From Glycine soja (taxonomy: Eukaryota > Streptophyta > Magnoliopsida > Fabales > Fabaceae): DNA of 64,000 nt. The notes beneath the pieces are model-generated. The model worked only from the letters and a program-made list of their open reading frames with translations, was not told the origin of the DNA and did not search any database. This document shows, in pieces, positions 33,421 through 45,322 of this stretch. The stretch's first letter is position 1. Each line of letters starts with the position of its first letter. Location: assembly GCF_004193775.1 (NCBI RefSeq), contig NC_041016.1, positions 35,507,366-35,571,365 of the forward strand, in the 5' to 3' direction. Made by a program: the position numbers and the translations under genes.

Positions 33421-33917
33421 TGTGTGCTAAAATGATTTTAGGGGTTGGACTTGAATCAGGAGGGAGAGGCCTTGACGGACTCTTGGAAGTGTAGGCCTTG
33501 GGGTCACCGGGTTTGAGTGCTCCTTTAAGCCTATGTTGATCCCATATGGTTGGAGCATTCTCGCAAAACATCGTGACCCTGACTGGTCTCCCTATGATCT
33601 TACTTAGTGAGAGTGACCTGACAAACCCATTCTGTGGTGTGTCTTGTTATGTACTCCTAAGCGCCCCAGGGTGGTTTTTCACTGACATGGTACCAAATTG
33701 CATATAGGTTTGAGTCTTAGCATAACTGTCTCATGCGCTTGTTAATTGTTTATTATGAAATTGATGTGTTATTATGTCTTGATCAGAGCGTGTGATTCTT
33801 GTGTAATGTGATTGATGATTGAAAAGTGTGATTGATGGATGAAAAGTGAACTTTGAATGACAAAGTGGTGGAATTACGTGTAAGTAATTTTTATTTGGTT
33901 TATATGATATGTATATC

Positions 33918-34938
33918 TGTTAGTGCTTAGCTCTACTGAGTGTTTAAAAGATTGGCTAAGATTTTGTTAAAACATAAGCACTTAGACAAAGAAGGAAAGC
34001 TGGAGTTGCTGCACATGATGTCCAACGTTATGACAAGGAATCAGATTGGGCTGCACAATGCATAAGTCAAGATAAAATGTCAAATGAAGAATTGAAGCTG
34101 CAGGATCCACGATGTCGGACACGATGTCCTGACATCCGGCCTGAAAATACTGGACACATAAATCTGTTATATCTTTAACAGATTAATGTGCAGTTAGCAA
34201 CAGATTTGGCGATCTATCTTTAGGAACGAATTAAAAGATAATTAAAGTTCGAATTACAAACTTGAATAGTTCGTTCAGGGATTAAAGATTAAAGATAAAA
34301 ACTAAAAGATCAAACTGTATCTTTTAGATCTTTAAGTGCAGATTTTCAGGAAAATGATAGATCTCATCCAGCACAAGTAGTTGCAGCCCAGAAACGCACA
34401 CTGCTATATAAACATGAAGGATGCACGAGTTTTCCACCAAGTCCGGGATTGAAGAGTTATTTTGTGAGTTTTGGGACTTGAGTGTTTTGTGAGCCACCTT
34501 GATGTCACCCTAACATCAAGTGTTGGACCTGAGTGTGTAGAGTTGATCTCTATAGTGTGTGGAGTTGATCTCTATTGTTCAGAGAGCAATCTCTGGTGTG
34601 TATTTGATTTAATTGTAAACACGGGAGAGTGATTGAGAGGGAGTGAGAGGGGTTCTCATATCTAAGAGTGGCTCTTAGGTAGAGGTTGCACGGGTAGTGG
34701 TTAGGCGAGAAGGTTGTAAACAGTGGCTGTTAGATCTTCGAACTAACACTATTTTAGTGGATTTCCTCCCTGGCTTGGTAGCCCCCAGATGTAGGTGACG
34801 TTGCACCGAACTGGGTTAACAATTCTCTTGTGTTATTTACTTGTTTAAACTGTTCACACTGTCAAATATAATCTGCATGTTCTGAAGCGTGATGTCGTGA
34901 CATCCGGTACGACATCTGACCTCTGTATCAGAATTTCA
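33918..34938 (+). repeat. 5' LTR of SIRE1 element F
   Basis: It starts TGTTAGTGC and ends GAATTTCA. A TATA box (tatataaa) lies at 34405-34412. GATGTC/GACATC motifs cluster at 34110-34137 and 34890-34918. It differs from the 3' LTR only at 34142 (T here, C at 42702). Confidence 0.97.
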
Positions 34939-34940
34939 AT

Positions 34941-34952
34941 TGGTATCAGAGC
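34941..34952 (+). promoter_or_regulatory. Primer binding site of element F (initiator tRNA-Met)
   Basis: The sequence tggtatcagagc lies two bases after the 5' LTR. It is complementary to the 3' end of initiator tRNA-Met, the usual primer of plant copia elements. Confidence 0.95.
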
Positions 34953-34996
34953 AGGCACTCGAAATCACTGAGTGAGATCTAGGGAGATAAATTCTG

Positions 34997-37900
34997 ATGA
35001 ACATGGAGAAAGAAGGAGGGCCAGTGAACAGACCACCAATTCTGGATGGAACCAACTATGAATACTGGAAAGCAAGGATGGTGGCCTTCCTCAAATCACT
35101 GGATAGCAGAACCTGGAAAGCTGTCATCAAAGGCTGGGAACATCCCAAGATGCTGGACACAGAAGGAAAGCCCACTGATGAATTGAAGCCAGAAGAAGAC
35201 TGGACAAAAGAAGAAGACGAATTGGCACTTGGAAACTCCAAAGCTTTGAATGCTCTATTCAATGGAGTTGACAAGAATATCTTCAGACTGATCAACACAT
35301 GCACAGTGGCCAAGGATGCATGGGAGATCCTGAAAACCACTCATGAAGGAACCTCCAAAGTGAAGATGTCCAGATTGCAACTATTGGCTACAAAATTCGA
35401 AAATCTGAAGATGAAGGAGGAAGAGTGTATTCATGACTTCCACATGAACATTCTTGAAATTGCCAATGCTTGCACTGCTTTGGGAGAAAGGATGACAGAC
35501 GAAAAGCTGGTGAGAAAGATCCTCAGATCTTTGCCTAAGAGATTTGACATGAAAGTCACTGCAATAGAGGAGGCCCAAGACATTTGCAACATGAGAGTAG
35601 ATGAACTCATTGGTTCCCTTCAAACCTTTGAGCTAGGACTCTCGGATAGGACTGAAAAGAAGAGCAAGAATCTGGCGTTCGTGTCCAATGATGAAGGAGA
35701 AGAAGATGAGTATGACCTGGATACTGATGAAGGTCTGGCTAATGCAGTTGTGCTCCTTGGAAAACAGTTCAACAAAGTGCTGAACAGAATGGACAGGAGG
35801 CAGAAACCACATGTCCGGAACATCCCTTTCGACATCAGGAAAGGTAGTGAATACCAGAAAAGGTCAGATGAAAAACCCAGTCACAGCAAAGGAGTCCAAT
35901 GCCATGGGTGTGAAGGCTATGGACACATCAAAGCTGAATGTCCCACTCATCTCAAGAAGCAGAGGAAAGGACTTTCTGTATGTCGGTCTGATGATACAGA
36001 GAGTGAACAAGAAAGTGATTCTGACAGAGATGTGAATGCTCTCACTGGGAGATTTGAATCTGCTGAAGATTCAAGTGATACAGATAGTGAAATCACTTTT
36101 GATGAGCTTGCTACATCCTATAGAGAACTATGCATCAAAAGTGAGAAGATTCTTCAGCAAGAAGCACAACTAAAGAAGGTCATTGCAAATCTGGAGGCTG
36201 AGAAGGAGGCACATGAAGAGGAAATCTCTGAACTTAAAGGAGAAATTGGTTTTCTGAACTCTAAACTGGAAAACATGACAAAATCAATAAAGATGCTGAA
36301 TAAAGGCTCAGATTTGCTTGATGAGGTGCTACAGCTTGGGAAGAATGTTGGAAACCAGAGAGGACTTGGGTTTAATCATAAATCTGCTGGCAGAATAACC
36401 ATGACAGAATTTGTTCCTGCCAAAAACAGCACTGGAGCCACGATGTCACAACATCGGTCTCGACATCATGGAACGCAGCAGAAAAGGAGCAAAAGAAAGA
36501 AGTGGAGGTGTCACTACTGTGGCAAGTATGGTCACATAAAGCCCTTTTGCTATCATTTACATGGCCATCCACATCATGGAACTCAAAGTAGCAGCAGTGG
36601 AAGGAAGATGGTGTGGGTTCCAAAACACAAGACTGTTAGTCTTGTTGTTCATACTTCACTTAGAGCATCAGCTAAGGAAGATTGGTACCTAGATAGCGGC
36701 TGTTCCAGACACATGACAGGAGTTAAAGAATTCCTGGTGAACATTGAACCTTGCTCCACTAGCTATGTAACATTTGGAGATGGCTCTAAAGGAAAGACCA
36801 CTGGAATGGGAAAGCTAGCCCATGATGGACTTCCTAGTCTGGACAAAGTACTGCTGGTGAAGGGACTGACTGCAAACTTGATCAGCATCAGTCAGTTGTG
36901 TGATGAAGGATTCAATGTAAACTTCACAAAGTCAGAATGCTTGGTGACAAATGAGAAGAGTGAAGTTCTAATGAAGGGCAGCAGATCAAAGGACAACTGT
37001 TACCTATGGACACCTCAAGAAACCAGTTACTCCTCCACATGTCTATCCTCCAAAGAAGATGAAGTCAACATATGGCATCAAAGATTTGGACATCTGCACT
37101 TAAGAGGCATGAAGAAAATCATTGACAAAGGTGCTGTGAGAGGCATTCCCAATCTGAAAATAGAAGAAGGCAAAATCTGTGGTGAATGTCAGATTGGAAA
37201 GCAAGTCAAGATGTCCCACCAGAAGCTTCAACATCAGACCACTTCCAGGGTACTGGAACTACTTCACATGGACTTGATGGGGCCTATGCAAGTTGAAAGC
37301 CTTGGAGGAAAGAGGTATGCCTATGTTGTTGTGGATGATTTCTCCAGATTTACCTGGGTCAACTTTATCAGAGAGAAATCAGACACCTTTGAAGTATTCA
37401 AGGAGTTGAGTCTAAGACTTCAAAGAGAAAAAGACTGTGTCATCAAGAGAATCAGGAGTGATCATGGCAGAGAGTTTGAAAACAGCAAGTTTACTGAATT
37501 CTGCACATCTGAAGGCATCACTCATGAGTTCTCTGCAGCCATTACACCACAACAAAATGGCATAGTTGAAAGGAAAAACAGGACTTTGCAAGAGGCTGCT
37601 AGGGTCATGCTTCATGCCAAAGAACTTCCCTATAATCTCTGGGCTGAAGCCATGAACACAGCATGCTACATCCACAACAGAGTCACACTTAGAAGAGGGA
37701 CTCCTACCACACTGTATGAAATCTGGAAAGGGAGGAAGCCAACTGTCAAGCACTTCCACATCTTTGGAAGTCCATGTTACATTTTGGCAGACAGAGAGCA
37801 AAGGAGAAAGATGGATCCCAAGAGTGATGCAGGAATATTCCTGGGATACTCTACAAACAGCAGAGCATATAGAGTATTCAATTCCAGAACCAGAACTGTG

Positions 37901-39730
37901 ATGGAATCCATCAATGTGGTTGTTGATGATCTAACTCCAGCAAGAAAGAAGGATGTCGAAGAAGATGTCAGAACATCGGGAGACAATGTAGCAGATACAG
38001 CTAAAAGTGCAGAAAATGCAGAAAACTCTGATTCTGCTACAGATGAACCAAACATCAACCAACCTGACAAGAAACCCTCCATTAGAATCCAGAAGATGCA
38101 CCCCAAGGAGCTGATTATAGGAGATCCAAACAGAGGGGTCACTACAAGATCAAGGGAGATTGAGATTGTCTCCAATTCATGCTTTGTCTCCAAAATTGAG
38201 CCCAAGAATGTGAAAGAGGCACTGACTGATGAGTTCTGGATCAATGCTATGCAAGAAGAATTGGGGCAATTCAAAAGGAATGAAGTTTGGGAGCTAGTTC
38301 CTAGACCCGAGGGAACTAATGTAATTGGCACCAAGTGGATCTTCAAGAACAAAACCAATGAAGAAGGTGTTATAACCAGAAACAAGGCCAGACTTGTTGC
38401 TCAAGGCTACACTCAGATTGAAGGTGTAGACTTTGATGAAACTTTCGCCCCTGTTGCTAGACTTGAGTCCATCAGATTGTTACTTGGTGTAGCTTGCATC
38501 CTCAAATTCAAGCTGTACCAGATGGATGTGAAGAGCGCGTTTCTGAATGGATACCTAAATGAAGAAGCCTATGTGGAGCAGCCAAAGGGATTTGTAGATC
38601 CAACTCATCCAGATCATGTATACAGGCTCAAGAAGGCTCTCTATGGATTGAAGCAAGCTCCAAGAGCTTGGTATGAAAGGCTAACAGAGTTCCTTACTCA
38701 GCAAGGGTATAGGAAGGGAGGAATTGACAAGACTCTCTTTGTCAAACAAGATGCTGAAAACTTGATGATAGCACAGATATATGTTGATGACATTGTGTTT
38801 GGAGGGATGTCGAATGAGATGCTTCGACATTTTGTCCAACAGATGCAATCTGAATTTGAGATGAGTCTTGTTGGAGAGCTGACTTATTTTCTGGGACTCC
38901 AAGTAAAGCAGATGGAAGACTCCATATTCCTCTCACAAAGCAAGTATGCAAAGAACATTGTCAAGAAGTTTGGGATGGAAAATGCCAGCCATAAAAGAAC
39001 ACCTGCACCTACTCACTTGAAGCTGACAAAAGATGAAGCTGGCACCAGTGTTGATCAAAGTATGTACAGAAGCATGATTGGGAGCTTACTATATTTAACA
39101 GCTAGCAGACCTGACATCACCTATGCAGTAGGTGTTTGTGCAAGATATCAAGCCAATCCCAAGATAAGTCACTTGAATCAAGTAAAGAGAATTCTGAAAT
39201 ATGTAAATGGCACCAGTGACTATGGGATTATGTACTGTCATTGTTCAGATTCAATGCTGGTTGGGTATTGTGATGCTGATTGGGCTGGAAGTGCAGATGA
39301 CAGAAAAAGCACTTCTGGTGGATGCTTCTATCTGGGCAACAATCTTATTTCATGGTTCAGCAAGAAGCAGAACTGTGTGTCCCTATCTACTGCAGAAGCA
39401 GAGTATATTGCAGCAGGAAGCAGCTGTTCACAACTAGTTTGGATGAAGCAGATGCTCAAGGAGTACAATGTCGAACAAGATGTCATGACATTGTACTGTG
39501 ACAACATGAGTGCTATTAATATTTCAAAAAATCCTGTTCAACACAGCAGAACCAAGCACATTGACATTAGACATCACTATATTAGAGATCTTGTTGATGA
39601 TAAAGTGATCACACTGAAGCATGTTGACACTGAGGAACAAATAGCAGATATTTTCACCAAGGCATTGGATGCAAATCAGTTTGAAAAACTGAGGGGCAAG
39701 CTGGGCATTTGTCTGCTAGAGGATTTATAG
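34997..39730 (+). CDS. SIRE1 gag-pol polyprotein
   Basis: An open frame of 1577 codons is preceded by a 58-bp leader. Gag includes the start [20 protein letters not shown] and two zinc knuckles, C-x2-C-x4-H-x4-C at about residues 302-315 and 505-518, separated by a predicted coiled coil (about 380-440). Protease D-S-G lies near 566 ([13 protein letters not shown]). Integrase has an HHCC site (WHQRFGHLH near 692, CGECQIGK near 727) and a core with [23 protein letters not shown] and [17 protein letters not shown] has [44 protein letters not shown] and the Y-V-D-D box near 1261. RNase H has [20 protein letters not shown] and STAEAEYIA. All catalytic residues I can check are intact. It ends with UAG followed by CAA-UUA. 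Processing by its own protease would give particle, integrase and RT. Confidence 0.97.
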   Translation: MNMEKEGGPVNRPPILDGTNYEYWKARMVAFLKSLDSRTWKAVIKGWEHPKMLDTEGKPTDELKPEEDWTKEEDELALGNSKALNALFNGVDKNIFRLINTCTVAKDAWEILKTTHEGTSKVKMSRLQLLATKFENLKMKEEECIHDFHMNILEIANACTALGERMTDEKLVRKILRSLPKRFDMKVTAIEEAQDICNMRVDELIGSLQTFELGLSDRTEKKSKNLAFVSNDEGEEDEYDLDTDEGLANAVVLLGKQFNKVLNRMDRRQKPHVRNIPFDIRKGSEYQKRSDEKPSHSKGVQCHGCEGYGHIKAECPTHLKKQRKGLSVCRSDDTESEQESDSDRDVNALTGRFESAEDSSDTDSEITFDELATSYRELCIKSEKILQQEAQLKKVIANLEAEKEAHEEEISELKGEIGFLNSKLENMTKSIKMLNKGSDLLDEVLQLGKNVGNQRGLGFNHKSAGRITMTEFVPAKNSTGATMSQHRSRHHGTQQKRSKRKKWRCHYCGKYGHIKPFCYHLHGHPHHGTQSSSSGRKMVWVPKHKTVSLVVHTSLRASAKEDWYLDSGCSRHMTGVKEFLVNIEPCSTSYVTFGDGSKGKTTGMGKLAHDGLPSLDKVLLVKGLTANLISISQLCDEGFNVNFTKSECLVTNEKSEVLMKGSRSKDNCYLWTPQETSYSSTCLSSKEDEVNIWHQRFGHLHLRGMKKIIDKGAVRGIPNLKIEEGKICGECQIGKQVKMSHQKLQHQTTSRVLELLHMDLMGPMQVESLGGKRYAYVVVDDFSRFTWVNFIREKSDTFEVFKELSLRLQREKDCVIKRIRSDHGREFENSKFTEFCTSEGITHEFSAAITPQQNGIVERKNRTLQEAARVMLHAKELPYNLWAEAMNTACYIHNRVTLRRGTPTTLYEIWKGRKPTVKHFHIFGSPCYILADREQRRKMDPKSDAGIFLGYSTNSRAYRVFNSRTRTVMESINVVVDDLTPARKKDVEEDVRTSGDNVADTAKSAENAENSDSATDEPNINQPDKKPSIRIQKMHPKELIIGDPNRGVTTRSREIEIVSNSCFVSKIEPKNVKEALTDEFWINAMQEELGQFKRNEVWELVPRPEGTNVIGTKWIFKNKTNEEGVITRNKARLVAQGYTQIEGVDFDETFAPVARLESIRLLLGVACILKFKLYQMDVKSAFLNGYLNEEAYVEQPKGFVDPTHPDHVYRLKKALYGLKQAPRAWYERLTEFLTQQGYRKGGIDKTLFVKQDAENLMIAQIYVDDIVFGGMSNEMLRHFVQQMQSEFEMSLVGELTYFLGLQVKQMEDSIFLSQSKYAKNIVKKFGMENASHKRTPAPTHLKLTKDEAGTSVDQSMYRSMIGSLLYLTASRPDITYAVGVCARYQANPKISHLNQVKRILKYVNGTSDYGIMYCHCSDSMLVGYCDADWAGSADDRKSTSGGCFYLGNNLISWFSKKQNCVSLSTAEAEYIAAGSSCSQLVWMKQMLKEYNVEQDVMTLYCDNMSAINISKNPVQHSRTKHIDIRHHYIRDLVDDKVITLKHVDTEEQIADIFTKALDANQFEKLRGKLGICLLEDL

Positions 39731-39736
39731 CAATTA
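39728..39736 (+). promoter_or_regulatory. Amber stop in readthrough context (TAG-CAA-TTA)
   Basis: The pol stop TAG is followed directly by CAATTA, which fits CARYYA, the context that promotes stop suppression in tobamoviruses and is reported for SIRE1. The downstream ORF is in the same frame with no other stop (39731 to 41794), so suppression would fuse pol to the envelope-like protein. Confidence 0.85.
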
Positions 39737-41794
39737 CTGTTATCTGAATGTGCTCAAACGTTAATAGCACATTCACTACTGGGCCAAGACAAATTCGACC
39801 GTTGCTTCACACGTCCCTTTACATTCCTCATTCAAACTTATATTGTCGTGGTAATCCCGTCTTCAGCATTTCCCAACAGCTCTCAGAAATTCACGAAACC
39901 ATTCCAAAAGCTCTGCTTCTCCATGGCTACCTCACCAAAAGAAACTTCATCTCCTGGTTCACCCTCTGTACCATCAGCTCCATCATCCACCAAAGCACCA
40001 TCAAACCAGGAACAACCTGAATTCCATATCCAACCCATACAAATGATTCCTGGTCAAGCTCCTGTCCCTGAGAAACTGGTTCCCAAACGACAACAGGGAG
40101 TGAAGACTTCTGAAAACCCTAGCCTTGCAACAAGTCCTAGGGAAGTAGACACGGAGATGGACAAGAAGATCCGCAGTATTGTGAGTAACATTCTGAAAAA
40201 TGCTTCTGTGCCTGATGCTGATGAAGATGTTCCAACATCTTCCACCCCGAATGTTTCTGTCCCTGATGCTGATAAAGATGTTCCAACATCTTCCACTCCA
40301 AATGCTGAAGCCCTCCCTTCACCCAGTGAAGAGGAATCAACAGAAGAAGAAGATCAAGCCACAGAAGAGACCCCTGCACCACGGGCACCAGAACCTGCTC
40401 CAGGTGACCTCATTGATCTAGAAGAAGTAGAATCTGATGAGGAACCCATTGCCAACAAGTTGGCACCCGGCATTGCAGAAAGACTTCAAAGCAGAAAGGG
40501 AAAAACCCCCATTACTAGGTCTGGACGAATCAAAACTATGGCACAGAAGAAGAGCACTCCAATCACTCCTACCACATCCAGATGGAGCAAAGTTGCAATC
40601 CCTTCCAAGAAGAGGAAAGAAATTTCCTCATCTGATTCTGATTATGATGTCGAACTAGATGTTCCCGACATCAAGCGGGCCAAGAAATCAGGGAAAAAGG
40701 TGCCTGAAAATGTCCCTGATGCACCATTGGACAACATCTCATTTCACTCCATTGGCAATGTTGAAAGGTGGAAATTTGTATATCAACGAAGGATTGCTTT
40801 AGAAAGAGAACTGGGAAGAAATGCCTTGGATTGCAAGGAGATCATGGACCTCATCAAGGCTGCTGGACTGCTGAAAACTGTCTCCAAGTTGGGAGATTGC
40901 TATGAAAGTCTAGTAAGGGAATTCATTGTAAACATTCCCTCTGACATAACAAACAGAAAGAGTGATGAGTACCAGAAAGTGTTTGTCAGAGGAAAATGTG
41001 TTAGATTCTCCCCTGCTGTAATCAACAAATACCTGGGCAGACCTACTGAAGGAGTGGTGGATATTGATGTTTCTGAGCATCAGATTGCCAAGGAAATCAC
41101 TGCGAAACGAGTCCAGCATTGGCCAAAGAAAGGGAAGCTTTCTGCAGGGAAGCTAAGTGTGAAGTATGCAATCCTGCACAGGATTGGGGCTGCAAACTGG
41201 GTACCCACTAATCACACGTCCACTGTTGCCACAGGTTTGGGTAAATTTCTGTATGCTGTTGGAACCAAGTCCAAATTTAATTTTGGAAACTATATTTTTG
41301 ATCAAACTGTTAAGCATTCAGAATCCTTTGCTGTCAAATTACCCATTGCCTTCCCAACTGTATTGTGTGGCATTATGTTGAGTCAACATCCCAATATCTT
41401 AAACAACATTGACTCTGTGATGAAGAGAGAATCTCCTCTATCCCTGCACTACAAACTGTTTGAGGGGACACATGTCCCAGACATTGTCTCGACATCAGGG
41501 AAAGCTGCTGCTTCAGGTGCTGTATCCAAGGATGCCTTGATTGCTGAACTCAAGGACACATGCAAGGTGCTGGAGGCAACCATCAAAGCCACCACAGAGA
41601 AGAAAATGGAGCTGGAACGGCTGATCGAAAGACTCTCAGACAGTGGCATTGATGATGGTGAAGCAGCTGAGGAAGAAGAAGCAGCTGAGGAGGAAGAAGA
41701 AGCAGCTGAGCAAGAAGAAGAGGCAGCTGAGGAAGAGGAAGATGCAGCAGAGGATACAGAATCAGATGATGATGATTCTGAAGCCACCCCATGA
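39731..41794 (+). CDS. SIRE1 envelope-like protein, reached by readthrough
   Basis: The frame is open from just after the pol TAG to a TGA at 41792-41794. The first ATG in a good position is near 39923 (MATSPKETSSPGSPS). The N-terminal third is Pro/Ser-rich and has a 17-residue direct repeat (VSVPDADKDVPTSSTPN preceded by a near copy, about 40203-40314), acidic runs and basic clusters (KKRKE). A central globular part (VYQRRIALERELGRNALDCK, CYESLVREFIVNIPSDI, VFVRGKCVRFSPAVINKYLG) resembles a domain found in many plant transposon proteins. A predicted coiled coil (LKDTCKVLEATIKATTEKKM) leads into a Glu/Ala-rich acidic tail. I see no convincing signal peptide at the front. Its role is unknown; 'envelope-like' reflects position in the element, not shown function. 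Confidence 0.85.
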   Translation, partial: QLLLSECAQTLIAHSLLGQDKFDRCFTRPFTFLIQTYIVVVIPSSAFPNSSQKFTKPFQKLCFSMATSPKETSSPGSPSVPSAPSSTKAPSNQEQPEFHIQPIQMIPGQAPVPEKLVPKRQQGVKTSENPSLATSPREVDTEMDKKIRSIVSNILKNASVPDADEDVPTSSTPNVSVPDADKDVPTSSTPNAEALPSPSEEESTEEEDQATEETPAPRAPEPAPGDLIDLEEVESDEEPIANKLAPGIAERLQSRKGKTPITRSGRIKTMAQKKSTPITPTTSRWSKVAIPSKKRKEISSSDSDYDVELDVPDIKRAKKSGKKVPENVPDAPLDNISFHSIGNVERWKFVYQRRIALERELGRNALDCKEIMDLIKAAGLLKTVSKLGDCYESLVREFIVNIPSDITNRKSDEYQKVFVRGKCVRFSPAVINKYLGRPTEGVVDIDVSEHQIAKEITAKRVQHWPKKGKLSAGKLSVKYAILHRIGAANWVPTNHTSTVATGLGKFLYAVGTKSKFNFGNYIFDQTVKHSESFAVKLPIAFPTVLCGIMLSQHPNILNNIDSVMKRESPLSLHYKLFEGTHVPDIVSTSGKAAASGAVSKDALIAELKDTCKVLEATIKATTEKKMELERLIERLSDSGIDDGEAAEEEEAAEEEEEAAEQEEEAAEEEEDAAEDTESDDDDSEATP

Positions 41795-42465
41795 CCATCA
41801 GACCTTTATTTTTGTTTTTTACTCTTACTAGCTATAGGGGCATGTCCCTTTGAACAATTAATTTGCTATTGGTCTGTAATATTTGCATGCACTCTACTTT
41901 TGTCAAATTCTGTCTAAAAAGGGGGAGTAATAGTATTATGCATGATTTATGATTTTGAGTAGTAGGATACTATGTATGCAATAGTAGTATGATGCATGAT
42001 GTTGAGTAGAAGGATACGATGTATGCATGATTCATGATTTTGAGGGGGAGTTGTATGTATATGATCTTGAGGGGGAGACTGCTGCTGATAATGACTGATG
42101 TAAGCTACTGTAACTACTAGTAGCTGATAGAAGATGCTGCAGTAAGAGCATGGAGACAGGGGGAGCAGAACGCTGATGTCACATGAGATGTCTTGACATC
42201 CTGGAAAAGACTAGTAGCTGATAGAAGATGCTGCAGTGAACTGCTTCACAGCAGTAGGAGCATGGAGACAGGGGGAGCAGAAAGCTGATGTCACGTGAGA
42301 TGTCTTGACATCCTGGAAACGACTTGCAACTTGCAGAATTTTGTTGTCGCCATTACCAATTCCGCTGTGCTTGATTACTCTGATAATGAAAGTTGTTGAT
42401 CCCACTTGCATAACTGCTCGTACCTGCTCAGGAAGTGTCTAAGTATGTTTTAGACAAAATTTGCC
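41795..42465 (+). other. SIRE1 region between envelope-like ORF and 3' LTR
   Basis: Non-coding. It holds five GGGGGAG tracts (41921, 42043, 42071, 42159, 42271) resembling the true polypurine tract. A direct repeat of about 115 bp (42118-42216 and 42218-42325) contains gatgtcac(a/g)tgagatgtc and ttgacatcctgg. Extra polypurine-like tracts at this place are a known Sirevirus trait. Confidence 0.8.
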
Positions 42466-42477
42466 AAAGGGGGAGAT
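42466..42477 (+). promoter_or_regulatory. Polypurine tract of element F
   Basis: The tract aaagggggagat lies immediately before the 3' LTR. It primes plus-strand DNA synthesis. Confidence 0.92.
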
Positions 42478-43498
42478 TGTTAGTGCTTAGCTCTACTGAG
42501 TGTTTAAAAGATTGGCTAAGATTTTGTTAAAACATAAGCACTTAGACAAAGAAGGAAAGCTGGAGTTGCTGCACATGATGTCCAACGTTATGACAAGGAA
42601 TCAGATTGGGCTGCACAATGCATAAGTCAAGATAAAATGTCAAATGAAGAATTGAAGCTGCAGGATCCACGATGTCGGACACGATGTCCTGACATCCGGC
42701 CCGAAAATACTGGACACATAAATCTGTTATATCTTTAACAGATTAATGTGCAGTTAGCAACAGATTTGGCGATCTATCTTTAGGAACGAATTAAAAGATA
42801 ATTAAAGTTCGAATTACAAACTTGAATAGTTCGTTCAGGGATTAAAGATTAAAGATAAAAACTAAAAGATCAAACTGTATCTTTTAGATCTTTAAGTGCA
42901 GATTTTCAGGAAAATGATAGATCTCATCCAGCACAAGTAGTTGCAGCCCAGAAACGCACACTGCTATATAAACATGAAGGATGCACGAGTTTTCCACCAA
43001 GTCCGGGATTGAAGAGTTATTTTGTGAGTTTTGGGACTTGAGTGTTTTGTGAGCCACCTTGATGTCACCCTAACATCAAGTGTTGGACCTGAGTGTGTAG
43101 AGTTGATCTCTATAGTGTGTGGAGTTGATCTCTATTGTTCAGAGAGCAATCTCTGGTGTGTATTTGATTTAATTGTAAACACGGGAGAGTGATTGAGAGG
43201 GAGTGAGAGGGGTTCTCATATCTAAGAGTGGCTCTTAGGTAGAGGTTGCACGGGTAGTGGTTAGGCGAGAAGGTTGTAAACAGTGGCTGTTAGATCTTCG
43301 AACTAACACTATTTTAGTGGATTTCCTCCCTGGCTTGGTAGCCCCCAGATGTAGGTGACGTTGCACCGAACTGGGTTAACAATTCTCTTGTGTTATTTAC
43401 TTGTTTAAACTGTTCACACTGTCAAATATAATCTGCATGTTCTGAAGCGTGATGTCGTGACATCCGGTACGACATCTGACCTCTGTATCAGAATTTCA
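42478..43498 (+). repeat. 3' LTR of SIRE1 element F
   Basis: 1021 bp, identical to the 5' LTR except at 42702. The TATA box copy is at 42965-42972. Confidence 0.97.
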
Positions 43499-43920
43499 AT
43501 ATCTAGTTGTCTTGTTTCTTTATTAGTTAGGAATATGATAACTCATTCCCCGTGTGTTGTTTGTGTTTGGATCCTGTGATGATCTTGAACTTTGTGTTTG
43601 GGGGAGCAGATGACTAGGTGAATTGCTTTAAGGAACCTTGTGCTAAAGGACGTCGAGACACAACGCTCTGATAGGATGTGGCATTGGGGTATAGAGTTTT
43701 ATATTAATTGTATGAAGTCTTATTTGGTCTTGTTTGAACCGATATGACTTTATTATTTATTTGGACAAGTTTGAATATGATGTAGAAGAAAGTGAATGTG
43801 AGCCTTTTATCCCTTTGAAAGGCTTGTATTTAAAAATGTAAAAAAAATACTTTTAATTAATATTTGAATTTTTATTCCTTTGTTAGTATATATGTGAGGG
43901 GTAGAGGGTGTCACAGTGCA

Positions 43921-45257
43921 TGCTGATTTTCAAGAAAAATTATGTTTTTAACTAATGAGATGTGATATATTTGTTATTGATGTGCATGTTAGTTTTCAAT
44001 AAAAATTGTGTTTTTAACTAATGTGATGTGGTATATTTGTTATTGATGAATGAAATTGTCAATGATGTTGTCGCTGTAAGGATTGAAATTTTTGGGAAAA
44101 GTCTTAATTACAGAGGAAACTCAATCCAAACTTTTATATTTGTTCTTTTATTTATTTCTTTATTAAATTTTAAATGGGCATACGAGTTTTTTTTTAATAC
44201 CATAGTTCTCCTCTTTAATTTATAATTTCCCTTAAGATATTAGTCTCGTGATATTATGGATGGTTGTTGTAAGAGATTTGTGTTGTCTGAAGACCTGGGG
44301 AATATGAATCTCAGGCATGAATTTATAATTATGTATGTGGAATGCGATTGCTTGTCATGTTGACGATGATATTGATATGAGATGATGTTGATGTTGATGA
44401 TGATATTGAGATGAGATGATGTTGATTTTGATAATGACATTGAGATAAGATGATGTTGATGTTGATGTTGATGATTTCATTGTGGCGATGTATGTTGTGT
44501 ATGTACATGGGGGTGCAATGACCATATTGGATATCCCTGGAGGGTGAAATAGAGTGTTTAAAGAGTTTTAAGAATCCCTCAAGAAAGAAGGGGATGACTT
44601 AGAATCTTTAATTATCCATGGTCAGTGCATTGATGATGCTCATGTTTTATACTTCATATTGCATGGAAATAGTATAAACTTTGTTAGTAAGTATTTGTAA
44701 TTTTTCATATGGAAAAATACTTGAACTTGAGGGCATGTCACTTGGTTTGGAACTTCCTTGAGACCCAGGTTGATCACCATGGGGAGGAAGTTGCCTCTGC
44801 ACGACAGGGTGACCTCGACACTTGCTGCCTAGTTTTTCTAAGTGAGAGTGTCATGTGGACACGTTTAGGCTATTTCCTAATAAATGTTACCACATTGCAT
44901 TTTAAAGTTAAGTCAGATGCATACATAATTTTGATCATAATTGATTTGAATTGTTGAAAAGTTGATGACTAGTTTGTTAAGTGTACATTGAACTTATGGG
45001 TTATTGAGAATGATTGTGGTTATTGTTATTATTTTATTTTTAATCATTGTCATTTGGTGTTTGTTGATCTTTTAAAATATACTCACCTTTACAATTTTTA
45101 TACCGTGTGATTGGTGCTTGTGATGATCTCGAAGTTTCGTTCGTGGGAGCAGATGAACAACAACAGGTGACTTGGAGGGAAGTCTTTTGTTGGAGCCGCC
45201 AAGCCAACATGATAAAATTGAAATTTATTTGGGGAGAGAGTTGTGTTTTGTTTTATA

Positions 45258-45322
<65 letters not shown>

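Larger units (their letters stand above)
33918..43498 (+). mobile_element. Element F: apparently intact SIRE1-type copia (Sirevirus)
   Basis: Two 1021-bp LTRs (33918-34938, 42478-43498) differ at one position. The flanking duplication is atatc on both sides (33913-33917, 43499-43503). Inside are a tRNA-iMet primer site, an unbroken gag-pol ORF, an envelope-like ORF in the same frame after a TAG, several G-rich purine tracts, and the final polypurine tract. Total length is 9581 bp, as in soybean SIRE1. All hallmarks of an autonomous element are present. Confidence 0.97.
31231..43915 (+). mobile_element. Solo LTR E (about 3.1 kb without SIRE1)
   Basis: It starts TGTAACATCCC and ends GAGGGTGTCACA, with perfect duplications gtgca at 31226-31230 and 43916-43920. 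After removing F no coding sequence is left. A TATA box (tataaata, 31465-31472) with a downstream pyrimidine-rich leader suggests plus orientation. E lies inside D. Confidence 0.88.

Noticed and set aside
41449..41787. Ser/Ala-rich 112-codon minus-strand frame
   Set aside because: It is the antisense of the Glu/Ala tail of the SIRE1 envelope-like ORF.
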